A DNA stretch of 64,000 bases from Natronococcus sp. AD-5 (GCF_030734285.1 NZ_CP132294.1:3286001-3350000), one strand, 5' to 3'; counted from the first letter of the stretch, positions 7,991-16,107 are shown. The notes: generated by a model from the sequence alone, not told the origin. Numbers and translations: made by a program.

Positions 7991-8851
7991 ATGACACGGG
8001 TCGAGGCGAAACTCGAGGCCGCGCGCGACGACCTCGCAGCCCACGACGGCGTGCTGATCGCGTTCTCCGGCGGGGTCGACTCGAGCGTGGTGGCCGCCCT
8101 CGCTCACGATGCCTTAGGCGGGGACGCGGTCGCCTGCACCGCGAAGAGCGAGACGCTCCCGGCGGCCGAACTCGAGGACGCCAGACGGGTCGCCGAGGAG
8201 ATCGGCATCCGCCACGAGATCGTCGAATTCTCCGAACTCGAGAGCGACGCGTTCGTCGAGAACGACGACGACCGCTGCTATCACTGCCGGACGATGCGGC
8301 TGGGCGAGATGATCGAGACCGCCCGCGAGTTCGGGATCGAGACGGTCTGCGACGGGACCAACGCCGACGATCCGGGCGCCGGCCACCGGCCGGGACTGCA
8401 GGCCGTCGACGAACTCGAGGTTCACTCGCCGCTTCTGGCCCACGGCATCTCGAAGGAGGAAGTCCGGAAGATCGCCGACCGCTACGACCTCTCGGTCGCC
8501 GACAAACCCTCGATGGCCTGTCTCTCCTCGCGCATCCCGACGGGGCTCGAGGTCACCGAGGACCGACTCACTCGCGTCGAGCGAGCCGAGGCGCTGCTGC
8601 GCCAGTGGGGGTTCGACCAGTTCCGCGTTCGGGATCACGACGGCCTCGCCCGCATCGAGGTCTCGCCCGACGAACTCGAGCGCGCGCTCGAACTCGAGTT
8701 CGTCGAGACCGTCCGCGCCGAGCTCTCGAAGATCGGCTTCGAGCACGTCACGCTGGATCTCCACGGCTACCGGACCGGAAGCGTCAGCCCCGGGAACGAC
8801 GACCCCGTCGTCGAGGACGTCTTCGCCGCCGACTCGGAGTCCGACGACTGA
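7991..8851 (+). CDS. larE: LarE, ATP-dependent sulfur transferase for the nickel-pincer cofactor
   Basis: LarE activates the cofactor precursor with ATP and supplies sulfur to make the pyridinium bis-thiocarboxylate that LarC then loads with nickel, giving the cofactor of lactate racemase and relatives. The 286-residue protein has the PP-loop SGGVDSS at 26-32. Its key cysteines are C96 and C99 in CYHC and C177 in SMACLSSRIPTG. C177 matches the sacrificial cysteine position of Lactiplantibacillus LarE. Having three cysteines matches the LarE subtype that uses a [4Fe-4S] cluster to carry sulfur catalytically, which I infer here. No larA, larB or larC lies in the window. The ATG at 7991 has a T-rich element about 28 bases upstream. 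Confidence 0.88.
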   Translation: MTRVEAKLEAARDDLAAHDGVLIAFSGGVDSSVVAALAHDALGGDAVACTAKSETLPAAELEDARRVAEEIGIRHEIVEFSELESDAFVENDDDRCYHCRTMRLGEMIETAREFGIETVCDGTNADDPGAGHRPGLQAVDELEVHSPLLAHGISKEEVRKIADRYDLSVADKPSMACLSSRIPTGLEVTEDRLTRVERAEALLRQWGFDQFRVRDHDGLARIEVSPDELERALELEFVETVRAELSKIGFEHVTLDLHGYRTGSVSPGNDDPVVEDVFAADSESDD

Positions 8852-9030
8852 GCACCCGCTCGGGCCGAGTCCGTCGAACGTCCGACTCGATCGGATTTCC
8901 GTGGGCGGTATTACAGAATATAACCGTATTTTCCGCGGTGAATGCAACAGTGTCGAAGTTTCTGGACCCGCGTCAGGGAATATTGCGCAGTTCGACACGA
9001 ACGTACTCTTTCCCCGAGTAGCAGTGATCG

Positions 9031-9384
9031 ATGGAGGACGACGACGTGCCGTCCGGGTGGGCGACCGAAACGCGTCGAAGCTATACGCAGGCGCGCAGCG
9101 ACCGGGAACTGCAGTATCGAACGTACCGCCACGAGTCGGGCGACCTGCGGGTGAAGGTCGCGCCCGCGTCGCTCGACGGCTCCGACCATCCGGGGTACGC
9201 GCTCACGGCGACGAGCTATCCGGGACTCGAGTGCTCCGAGACGATCCGGGTCAGGACGGTGCTGACGTTCGACCGCTGCGACCGAATCGCCGTCCGGTTC
9301 ATGCGGTTGTTCTCCGCCAGCTACGACGGCGCGCTCGAGGACGCGCTCGAGTACACCCACCAGCGAACGCGGGATCACCGCTGA
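9031..9384 (+). CDS. Conserved hypothetical protein (117 aa)
   Basis: I do not recognise a named domain. The product is a soluble, mixed alpha/beta protein starting MEDDDVPSGWATETRRSYTQ, with a central beta-rich part (RVKVAPASL, YALTATSYPG) and a C-terminal helix FDRCDRIAVRFMRLFSASYD. The composition is typical of haloarchaeal housekeeping hypotheticals, and codon third positions are strongly G/C. It stands alone between larE and the convergent tatC gene. About 180 bases upstream contain an AT-rich patch (8910-8935) that may carry its promoter. Confidence 0.6.
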   Translation: MEDDDVPSGWATETRRSYTQARSDRELQYRTYRHESGDLRVKVAPASLDGSDHPGYALTATSYPGLECSETIRVRTVLTFDRCDRIAVRFMRLFSASYDGALEDALEYTHQRTRDHR

Positions 9385-9450
9385 GCGGCGGTACCGAGCG
9401 ATTCGACTCGGGCGGCGAACTGGAAACGAGTGCGTCGCCGAGGGAATCGG

Positions 9451-10545
9451 CTACCGGCCGGCCCACTTCAGGATCAACAGCGTCCCTTCGAACAGCAGGA
9501 TCATCGTGATGGCGACGAGGATGGGTGCCATCATCGTCGGATCCATCGTGAACATGAACGCCAGCCCCGCGAACGCGGCCCAGAAGTAGAGCCGCTTGTC
9601 GGCGAGCCACTTTCGGGTCGTGACGCCCATCAGAATCGCGAGCATGATGAACAGCGGGATCTGGAAGACGATCGCGAGGAAGCCGGTCAGCGTGATGATC
9701 AGGTTGAAGGTGTCGCCGAGCGCGTAGGCGATGTTCGCGCTGCCCTCCGCGTAGAAGGTGAAGTACTGGAACAGGACCGGTAACACGAGCAGGTAGGAAA
9801 ACACCATTCCGAGCCCGGCGAGCACGACGCTCGTCGGGACCGCCGCGAGGTAGTACTTGCGCTCGTGCGGGTAGAGCCCCGGTCGCATGAACAGGTAACA
9901 CTGGTAGACGAACATCGGCAGCGCGACCATGATGCCGAGCAGCGCCGAGAGCTTGATCCGGGTCAGCCACAGTTCGAGCGGATGGTAGACGTGCGGCGGC
10001 GGCACGTCCTCGATCCGCGTGGGGAAGACGTTGAGCCAAACGTGCTCGATGGCCTGCGAGGCCCACAGCAACCCGATCGCCGTGCCGGCCGCGCCGACGA
10101 GCAACACGACCGCGAGCCGGAGGACCATCTCCTCGATGTGGTCCGCGAGCGGCATCTCTTCGTCGTCGGGCGGCGTCGAGATGCCGCCGACGTCCTCGTT
10201 CGGATCGGGATAGGTGGGCTCGCGCTCGTCGGGATGGTCGCCGACGACCCCTTCACCGTCGGTCTCGAGCGAGGGCGGTCTGTCTACGTTCTCGAGGGTG
10301 CCGTTCGCGGAATCGTCGTCGACGTCCGCGTCGTCACCCGCATCGGATCGGTCGGCATCCGCTGACGCCGCGTCCGGATTCCCGGCATCCGCGTCGCGAG
10401 CAGCCGATGCGTCCCCGGCATCCTCGGCCGTGGGAGTCGCCGGATCGGATTCCGAACCGGCGTCGTTCGGCGGCTGCTCCCCGGGATCGTCCCGCGGCTC
10501 CTCGGGGCGTTCGACGTCCCCATCGTTCGCCGACTCGTCCGACAT
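9451..10545 (-). CDS. tatC: Sec-independent translocase subunit TatC, with long acidic N-terminal extension
   Basis: TatC is the signal-peptide receptor of the twin-arginine pathway, the main export route of haloarchaea. The 364-residue protein has a TatC core from about residue 134 (DHIEEMVLRLAVVL) with six membrane helices, the cytoplasmic motif FMRPGLYPHERKYY and FMFTMDPTMMAP near the C-terminus. The first 130 residues are a disordered Asp/Glu/Ser/Ala-rich tail not found in bacterial TatC, probably cytoplasmic. The gene faces away from the double-length tatC at 10690 across 144 bases, an arrangement known in haloarchaea. An AT-rich CTATAA element lies about 30 bases upstream of the ATG. 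Confidence 0.93.
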   Translation of the reverse strand: MSDESANDGDVERPEEPRDDPGEQPPNDAGSESDPATPTAEDAGDASAARDADAGNPDAASADADRSDAGDDADVDDDSANGTLENVDRPPSLETDGEGVVGDHPDEREPTYPDPNEDVGGISTPPDDEEMPLADHIEEMVLRLAVVLLVGAAGTAIGLLWASQAIEHVWLNVFPTRIEDVPPPHVYHPLELWLTRIKLSALLGIMVALPMFVYQCYLFMRPGLYPHERKYYLAAVPTSVVLAGLGMVFSYLLVLPVLFQYFTFYAEGSANIAYALGDTFNLIITLTGFLAIVFQIPLFIMLAILMGVTTRKWLADKRLYFWAAFAGLAFMFTMDPTMMAPILVAITMILLFEGTLLILKWAGR

Positions 10546-10689
10546 CTACCGAGATATAGATCGCCCGCCAGTTATAGGCCTTTTCTTACAAACACCGTGA
10601 GGGGTTGACAAGGGTGCGGGGTTTCATCGAGGCGGTCGCTACGTACACGAAAGGTTGATAACCGGATGTCAGCTACCATCCATCAGTAA

Positions 10690-13044
10690 ATGAGTTCTGC
10701 CGTCGACGAAGATACAGCCCGAGCCATCAACACCGGCCGGGAAACGATCGGCGCGTTGCTCTCGAGCGTGCAGACGCACCTCCAGAAGATCTTCATCGTC
10801 TTCGTGCTCGGCTTCGTCGGCGCCTTCTACGCCCTGCGAGTGTGGATCTGGGCATTCCTCGAGGAAACGGCGAAATCGGAGATGTCTCGGAACGTCGCCG
10901 AGGCGACCGACATCATCACTCGGACGCCGTTCGAGGTGATCCTGTTACAGGCGAAGATCGGAATGCTGGTCGGGATCGTCGTCACGATCCCGGCGGTACT
11001 GTACTACTCCCGGGACGCGCTGCACCGACGCGGCTTCCAGTCGGCCGTTCCGATCTCGAAGCTGCACGTGGCCGGCCTCGCGGCGACCTCGTTCGGCCTG
11101 TTCTGGATCGGCGTCTTCTACGCCTACGCGATCTTCTTCCCCTTCGCGTTCGACTTCCTCGCCGCCGTCGCGTACGAGGCCGGCGTCGATCCCAGCTGGG
11201 GCATCACCGAGTTCACAGAATTCATCGCGCTGTTGACCCTCTCGTTCGGGCTCGCGGCGCAGATGCCGCTGTTCATGGGCGTCCTCTCGTACACGGAGAT
11301 CGTCCCCTACGAAACGTTCCGTAACAAGTGGCGCCACGCGGCGGTCGCCATCACCGTCTTCGGCGCGATGTTCTCCCCGCCGGACCCGTTCACGCTGATC
11401 ATGTGGGCGCTCCCGCTGTTCGCGCTCTACGTCTTCAGCCTCGGCCTCTCGAAGGTGGTTACCAACGTCCGCCGGCGCGGCGCGGCCGAACTCGACACCG
11501 GAACGGGGCTCATGAAGCAGCGCCTCCTCCAGTTCACCGGCGTCGTGATCGTCACCGCCATCGCGGCGGTCGCGTTCGTCAACCAGGGCGGGTTCGCGTT
11601 CGTCAGCGAGTCGGTCTATCCGCAGCTTCCGGCCCAGCTGCAGCCCGCCGACGGGAACATCGGTCTCTGGCCGCTCGTTGCCGAGTACGGGCTGCTGGGC
11701 GAGCTCGCCGTCGGCGCGATCGCCGCCGCCGCCCTCGGCTTTCTCATCCTCGTCGGATACACGCTGAAGGTCCTGCAGTCGCCGATCTACCCGCGCGAAG
11801 ACGACATCCGGAGCGCCGATACCACCGAGGACGTCGACTTCGAGACGCTCGAGGCCGAGGACATCGAGGACGTGCCGGCGACGGTCTTCCTCGAGATGGA
11901 CGAAGAGGAGGCCCTCGAGTACTCCCGGAAGGCGATGTACGACGACAACCGGGACAAGGCGAAGGCGATCCTGAACCGGTTCGACGGCCTTCAGAAGCAG
12001 CGACGGGAGGCGGCCGACGACGGCGCGGGCTCGGACGCCGGCGCGACCGGCGGAACGGGCGCCGGCGCGGCGGCCGCCGAGAGCGGCGAGGAGGGGGAGA
12101 ACGTCGTCTCGAGTACGGCCGCCGGAATGCTCGACGCGTTCACCGAGGAGGAGACGACCGAGGACGACATCGGCGGCTACGCCTACGACCTCGCGTTCAT
12201 CTTCAACAGTCTCACCTCGAAGATGTTCTACATCGTGGGCGTGTTCATGGCCGTCCTCGGCGGGACGTTCGTCGCGCTCTACCAGGGCGGGTTCGGGATC
12301 ATCCTGACGCAGTTCGTCGAGCGCGTTCCGGACGAGGCCCTCGCCGAAGTCACGGAGAAGAGCGAAGCGGAGATCGCCGCCGCGGAGTCGACACAGGAGA
12401 TGGTAGATATCTTGAACGAGGCGGGGCTCGTCATCGCCTTACACCCCGTCGAGGTGCTGATCTTCATGGTGAAGGTGAGCACGATCCTGGCGGTCATCTC
12501 CGTCCTGCCGCTGATCATGTACTGGGGCTGGCCGGCGGCCAGAGAGCGCGGGCTCGTCCGCGGCGATCCGCGGGTGTTCCTCGTCTGGGGCGGGGCGATA
12601 TTCGCCGGGTTCGGCATCGGGCTGTTCATCGGCTTCTACTGGATCGCGCCCGCGGTGATCTCCTACCTGATCACCGACGCCGTCACGAACGGGATGGAGG
12701 TCTCCTACCGGATCAACAGCTTCTCCTGGCTCGTTATCTACACGACCATCGGCGTGGGCTTCCTGTTCAACATCATCGTCACGATGGCGCTGTTCCACGT
12801 CGGCGGCATCGTCAGCTACCGGACGATGCTCGACCGCTGGCGGCCCGTCGTCGTCGGAATCTTCACGGCCGCCGCGTTCTTCAGTCCGAAGGGGATCCTG
12901 ACGATGCTGCTGGTGGCGATTCCGATCGCGCTGACCTACGTGTTCGGACTCGCCGTCCTGTACGTCCTCACCGGCGGCGGACGGTTCTTCGGCGGCGGAC
13001 GCGGCGGCGCGCCGGACCCCGAGGCCAACGCCGCCGGCGAGTGA
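10690..13044 (+). CDS. tatC2: Double-length TatC (TatCt, two fused TatC domains)
   Basis: This 784-residue protein is the haloarchaeal TatCt: two TatC modules in one chain. The first module covers about 20-285 (for example FRNKWRHAAVAITVFGAMFS). An acidic linker spans about 340-490. The second module covers about 495-765 (VEVLIFMVKVSTILAVISVL, then VVVGIFTAAAFFSPKGILT). Fourteen membrane helices are expected. It acts with TatA proteins, not encoded here, in exporting folded proteins. The linker carries long Glu/Asp and Gly/Ala runs. The start at 10690 (MSSAVDEDTA) is the first ATG after the divergent promoter region. The ribbon-helix-helix gene follows 50 bases later. Confidence 0.93.
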   Translation: MSSAVDEDTARAINTGRETIGALLSSVQTHLQKIFIVFVLGFVGAFYALRVWIWAFLEETAKSEMSRNVAEATDIITRTPFEVILLQAKIGMLVGIVVTIPAVLYYSRDALHRRGFQSAVPISKLHVAGLAATSFGLFWIGVFYAYAIFFPFAFDFLAAVAYEAGVDPSWGITEFTEFIALLTLSFGLAAQMPLFMGVLSYTEIVPYETFRNKWRHAAVAITVFGAMFSPPDPFTLIMWALPLFALYVFSLGLSKVVTNVRRRGAAELDTGTGLMKQRLLQFTGVVIVTAIAAVAFVNQGGFAFVSESVYPQLPAQLQPADGNIGLWPLVAEYGLLGELAVGAIAAAALGFLILVGYTLKVLQSPIYPREDDIRSADTTEDVDFETLEAEDIEDVPATVFLEMDEEEALEYSRKAMYDDNRDKAKAILNRFDGLQKQRREAADDGAGSDAGATGGTGAGAAAAESGEEGENVVSSTAAGMLDAFTEEETTEDDIGGYAYDLAFIFNSLTSKMFYIVGVFMAVLGGTFVALYQGGFGIILTQFVERVPDEALAEVTEKSEAEIAAAESTQEMVDILNEAGLVIALHPVEVLIFMVKVSTILAVISVLPLIMYWGWPAARERGLVRGDPRVFLVWGGAIFAGFGIGLFIGFYWIAPAVISYLITDAVTNGMEVSYRINSFSWLVIYTTIGVGFLFNIIVTMALFHVGGIVSYRTMLDRWRPVVVGIFTAAAFFSPKGILTMLLVAIPIALTYVFGLAVLYVLTGGGRFFGGGRGGAPDPEANAAGE

Positions 13045-13064
13045 CGCGGGCGAATCGGCCGACG

Positions 13065-13071
13065 GCTTAAG
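13065..13071 (+). promoter_or_regulatory. TATA-like box for the 13095 ribbon-helix-helix gene
   Basis: GCTTAAG lies 24-30 bases before the ATG at 13095, suggesting that the small regulator has its own leaderless promoter inside the short gap after tatC2. Confidence 0.45.
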
Positions 13072-13094
13072 GGGGATCCATCCGAACGCCCCGT

Positions 13095-13271
13095 ATGCCC
13101 AAGATCAGCGTCGAAATTCCACAGGAGCTGCTCGACGACCTAGACGAGCACGTCGGCGACGACGGGAAATTCGTCAACCGTAGCGACGCGATTCGCGCGT
13201 CGGTCCGCAAGACTCTCGATATCCTCGACGAGATCGACGACCGCCACGATCGGCTCGAGAACGGAGAATAG
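13095..13271 (+). CDS. Ribbon-helix-helix (CopG-family) DNA-binding protein
   Basis: This 58-residue protein is a complete ribbon-helix-helix domain: the DNA-contacting strand is PKISVEIPQ, followed by helix LLDDLDEHV, then NRSDAIRASVRKTLDIL. Such proteins bind operators as dimers or tetramers and often regulate their own gene. No toxin gene follows, so it is probably a plain regulator and not an antitoxin; an antitoxin role cannot be excluded since the next gene is a small hypothetical. It is short but its codon use and fold pattern are convincing. Confidence 0.85.
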   Translation: MPKISVEIPQELLDDLDEHVGDDGKFVNRSDAIRASVRKTLDILDEIDDRHDRLENGE

Positions 13272-13329
13272 TACCCGCAATTACCGATAATCAGACCGCT
13301 TATGTGTGATCGGAAGAGAGTCTTCACCG

Positions 13330-13584
13330 ATGACAGTACCCGCGACCGAAGAGGGGAAGGGAGAACCGGCCGAGCCGATCGAACTCCCGGCGACCGAGAC
13401 GGTCCAGCGCGCCCTCCACGAAGCGACCGGCCACCTCTACGACGAACTCGCCGTCGGCCGCCAGGACGCCGACGCGGAGGGAGAACAGCTACCGGCGGAC
13501 GTTTTCGACGCGCTCGAGGCGCTCTACGTGGCGACGGCGGAGGAGTCGGTGACGAGCGTGCGCATTAGCTACGAACGAGAGTGA
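13330..13584 (+). CDS. Small hypothetical protein (84 aa)
   Basis: I do not recognise a family. The protein starts MTVPATEEGKGEPAEPIELP and is acidic, mostly helical in its second half (ETVQRALHEATGHLYDEL; DVFDALEALYVATAEESV). It lies 58 bases after the ribbon-helix-helix gene on the same strand and converges on rlmE. The ATG at 13330 is chosen over 13306, which would add eight residues of unlikely sequence. Third-position G/C bias supports a real gene. Confidence 0.6.
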   Translation: MTVPATEEGKGEPAEPIELPATETVQRALHEATGHLYDELAVGRQDADAEGEQLPADVFDALEALYVATAEESVTSVRISYERE

Positions 13585-13629
13585 ACGGTCAGGCGAAACG
13601 GACGCGACGGGAACGCTACAGCCGACCCG

Positions 13630-14415
13630 TTACTCCTGGTCGACTCGCTGCGCGAACCCGAAGTTCGGCTTAACGTCCTCGACGCGCACCTCGACGACGT
13701 CGCCCGCCTCGGTCGAAGGGACGAACAGGCGGAACCCGTCGACCGACGCGATGCCGTCGCCCTCGCTGCCGACGTCGACGATTTCGACCTCGAGTTCGTC
13801 GCCCTCGCTGACGGGCGCCGTGAGCCGCCCCTTGCCGATGAGGAAGAGCTCGGAGGATACCTGGCGCGAGGCCTTCGGCGTCGTCGCGCGGACGTACTGG
13901 AACTCCTCCTCGACCTCCGCCCGGAAGTCGTCGACGTCGGGTCCTTCGAACACCTTGACGACGAAGTTACCGCCGGTGTCGAGCAGCTCGAGAGCCGTCT
14001 CGAACGCCTGGCGGGCGAGGTGTAGCGAGCGGGCCTGGTCGAGCGAGTACTCGCCGGTCATGTTGGGCGCCATGTCGGAGACGACGACGTCCACGCTCCC
14101 GCCGGCGGCGTCGGTGACGCGCTCTCGCGTTCGCTCCTCGGTCATGTCCCCGCGGAGCGTCTCGACGCGGTCGTTCACGGCCGGGTCCTCGAGGTCCTTG
14201 ATCCGCTGGAGGTCGACGCCGATCACCTGTCCCCGCGGGCCGACCTTCTCGGCGGCGACCTCGAGCCAGCCGCCGGGTGCGGCACCCAGGTCGACGACCG
14301 CATCGCCGCCGGAGATGACGTTCTCGAGGTCGTCGAGCTGCTTGAGCTTGTACGCCGCTCGACTCCGGTATCCTTCCTGTTTCGCCTTGTTGTAGTAGTG
14401 GTCTCGTCGTGTCAT
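13630..14415 (-). CDS. rlmE: 23S rRNA 2'-O-methyltransferase RlmE (FtsJ/RrmJ) with C-terminal TRAM domain
   Basis: RlmE methylates a uridine ribose in the peptidyl-transferase A-loop of large-subunit rRNA. The 261-residue protein has the SAM-binding core: VVDLGAAPGGWLEVAAEKVG (about 54-73) and VVSDMAPNMTGEYSLD. The K-D-K-E residues of FtsJ are present, with K39 in YRSRAAYKLKQL and NFVVKVFEGPDVDDFR later. The last 60 residues form a TRAM RNA-binding domain (EGDELEVEIVDVGSEGDG), usual for archaeal members. The start MTRRDHYYNKAKQEGYRSRA fits the family. An exact copy of its first nine codons lies at 15618-15644, beyond the toxin-antitoxin genes. Confidence 0.93.
   Translation of the reverse strand: MTRRDHYYNKAKQEGYRSRAAYKLKQLDDLENVISGGDAVVDLGAAPGGWLEVAAEKVGPRGQVIGVDLQRIKDLEDPAVNDRVETLRGDMTEERTRERVTDAAGGSVDVVVSDMAPNMTGEYSLDQARSLHLARQAFETALELLDTGGNFVVKVFEGPDVDDFRAEVEEEFQYVRATTPKASRQVSSELFLIGKGRLTAPVSEGDELEVEIVDVGSEGDGIASVDGFRLFVPSTEAGDVVEVRVEDVKPNFGFAQRVDQE
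14389..14415 (-). repeat. 27-bp direct repeat, copy A (first nine codons of rlmE)
   Basis: These 27 bases are the start of rlmE and recur exactly at 15618-15644. After a 5-base mismatch, CTTCAC at 14421-14426 also matches 15650-15655 at the same spacing. The repeats bracket the UPF0175/PIN module. Confidence 0.9.
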
Positions 14416-14772
14416 AGGTACTTCACCGAACCCCGTGTCACGTTCCGCGTAGGAACGGTCGGCGGATCTGCGTTCACACGGAATGACACGCCCCCGACTC
14501 GGAAAGGCACATCGGATAGTATCGGTCAGCCGTCGGGCTCTGCATAAGCGTCTCATCACTGAGCGGGAGCGAAGATCATGCGAGCTCAGCGAGAGTTCCG
14601 CTCTCGCCAAATCACGAAATCGACGATTTTCGTACGATCCCGAGGCCTCCGCTCGTTGCGCCCGTAGATTTTCGGATCGAGGTGTCCACCCGGTGCGTCA
14701 GTTTATTACGCGAAGCGGAGGGACGATTCTCCGTTACATCTATTGCGTATCGTAACGTAGTAGATCGTAACG
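14416..14772. other. Non-coding region between rlmE and the toxin-antitoxin pair, with hairpins
   Basis: I see no gene in these 357 bases. GCGAGAG/CTCTCGC (14589-14595 and 14601-14607) form a 7-bp hairpin. A near-palindrome ACGAAATCG/CGATTTTCGT follows at about 14617-14637. Close to the antitoxin start, ATCGTAACG occurs twice (14749-14757 and 14764-14772) with an inverted CGTTAC at 14732-14737. This looks like an autoregulatory operator for the module. The G+C content is lower than in flanking genes. Confidence 0.45.
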
Positions 14773-15066
14773 ATGAAGACAGTCACCACGCGCATCCCGG
14801 AGGACGACGAGGAGGCCCTCGCCGAACTCGAGACGGAGTTGAGTGCTGATCGGTCGGAGGTGCTTCGCCGGCTGATCCGACAGGGCCTCTCCGACTGGCG
14901 CAAGGAGCGGGCACTCGACCAGCTCCGTGACCACCGCATCACGCTGCGGAAGGCAGCAGAGCTGGCAGACGTCTCGTACGTCGAGATGTTGACCCTCGCC
15001 TCCGAAGAGGGGATCGACGTCGGGTACACGACGGCCGACCTCGAACGCGATCTCGATCGGATCTAA
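14773..15066 (+). CDS. UPF0175-type antitoxin
   Basis: The 97-residue protein starts with a ribbon-helix-helix-like segment, MKTVTTRIPEDDEEALAELE, with helix DRSEVLRRLIRQGLSDWRK. It continues with the UPF0175 signature ALDQLRDHRITLRKAAELAD, a helix-turn-helix. UPF0175 proteins pair with PIN-type toxins (DUF3368) and probably repress their own promoter. The repeated ATCGTAACG just upstream of the ATG is a plausible operator. The stop overlaps the toxin start by one base (TAATG), so translation is coupled. Confidence 0.85.
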   Translation: MKTVTTRIPEDDEEALAELETELSADRSEVLRRLIRQGLSDWRKERALDQLRDHRITLRKAAELADVSYVEMLTLASEEGIDVGYTTADLERDLDRI

Positions 15067-15554
15067 TGGTTGTCGTCGATTCCTCCGCGCTGATTCCGCT
15101 CGCGTGGGTCGGGCGACTCGACCTGGTCTCGATCGTTTTTGATGATATTCGGACGACAGAAGAAGTTCGGGACGAAGTCCTCACTGAGGGCAAGCGTGGT
15201 ACCGCGACGCTCGACGAGTTTCTGGCGGACGTAGCTGTTCACGGAACGGCGGACGCGGCCGACGAAGTGGCGTCGATGGAGGGAATTGCGGTGGCCGACG
15301 CGTCGGTGATCCTGCTGGCAGAGGCTGACGAGATGATCCTTCTCGCTAACGACAAAGGGCTGATCGAGGTTGCCCGGAGTCACGGCGTCGAGTGCTGGTG
15401 GGTGACGACGCTGTTGCTCAGATGTACGAAAGAAGGTGAGTTGACGACGGATGAGGCAACCGATGTCCTGTACGACCTCGTGACTGAGGGAATGAACCTG
15501 CACCCGAAAGTCTACACGCAAGTGCAGAAGAAGCTCCGAGAACTGGGGGGCTGA
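15066..15554 (+). CDS. PIN-domain toxin (DUF3368-type ribonuclease)
   Basis: This 162-residue protein is the likely toxin of the module. PIN nucleases cleave RNA with a cluster of acidic residues and Mg2+. Here the candidates are D5 in MVVVDSSALIPLAWVG, Glu/Asp in RTTEEVRDEVLTEG, and two Asp in VADASVILLAEADEMILL and ANDKGLIEVARSHGVE. The order and spacing match DUF3368-like PIN proteins partnered with UPF0175. The active site looks complete, so the toxin should be functional. The C-terminal helix region (from about 125) is extra relative to minimal PIN domains. Confidence 0.85.
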   Translation: MVVVDSSALIPLAWVGRLDLVSIVFDDIRTTEEVRDEVLTEGKRGTATLDEFLADVAVHGTADAADEVASMEGIAVADASVILLAEADEMILLANDKGLIEVARSHGVECWWVTTLLLRCTKEGELTTDEATDVLYDLVTEGMNLHPKVYTQVQKKLRELGG

Positions 15555-15617
15555 ATCGGAATCCTCGGTCGGATGGAGATGCGTTCAGTCAGTAGTCACA
15601 ACAGACCGGGAGGAGTA

Positions 15618-15644
15618 GTTGTAGTAGTGGTCTCGTCGTGTCAT
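15618..15644 (-). repeat. 27-bp direct repeat, copy B (orphan rlmE start)
   Basis: This is an exact second copy of the first nine rlmE codons, in the same orientation. Read on, it runs into a stop after 19 codons (TGA at 15585-15587), so it is a remnant and not a gene. The distance between the two copies is 1,229 bases. Confidence 0.9.
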
Positions 15645-15852
15645 GATCGCTTCACGTACGATCGCGATTCCGTGCCGGACCGGCCGCGTTCGTACCCGGG
15701 CTACGGACCAGAAGCGGAAAGACCTGCTGAAAGCGCTCCGCCGGGAGCGCAGTTCGGCGCGAACGCTCCCGTTCAGCCGTTATCGGCCGCAGTACGCCGG
15801 GGCGGCAACTTCGTGCACACCGCTTACGGACGGTGGCCGCCAACCGACGCCT

Positions 15853-16107
15853 ATGGAAACGCCACCCGAACTCGAAGCCGCCGCGGGAGAGAAAGACGAC
15901 GTCACGATCACCGAACGGAAGTACGACGAAGAGCACGTCATCGCCGTCGACTTCGGCCCGAGAGGCGGAACGCCGACGCTCGACGTCGTCGACGAGACGG
16001 CGATCGTCGTCGTCGACGGGGACCAGTTCGAGTTCGACGTTCCGTCGGACGCGAGCGCCGTGGCGGTCAACGACGGGATCCTGACCATCAGAGCCGAGCA
16101 AGAGTAG
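15853..16107 (+). CDS. DUF7127-like small protein with Hsp20-like beta fold
   Basis: This 84-residue protein starts METPPELEAA and looks like one small beta-sandwich: EEHVIAVDFGPRGG, TAIVVVDGDQFEFDVP, and the final strand DGILTIRAEQE. That pattern (a strand, a hydrophobic strand ending in a short acidic one) resembles the haloarchaeal DUF7127 family, which is distantly like Hsp20 chaperones. Function is inferred only. A longer open frame from 15643 passes through the repeat copy and is unlikely to be translated. The 298 bases upstream hold repeat copy B and no other gene. Confidence 0.65.
   Translation: METPPELEAAAGEKDDVTITERKYDEEHVIAVDFGPRGGTPTLDVVDETAIVVVDGDQFEFDVPSDASAVAVNDGILTIRAEQE

Noticed and set aside
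13095-13584. Ribbon-helix-helix protein plus small hypothetical as a second toxin-antitoxin pair
   Set aside because: The downstream protein has no toxin features, and the two are separated by 58 bases, so no pairing can be supported.
14416-15617. The toxin-antitoxin segment as a full insertion sequence or integrative element
   Set aside because: There is no transposase, integrase or terminal inverted repeat; only the bracketing rlmE-start copies are seen, which I report as a finding instead.
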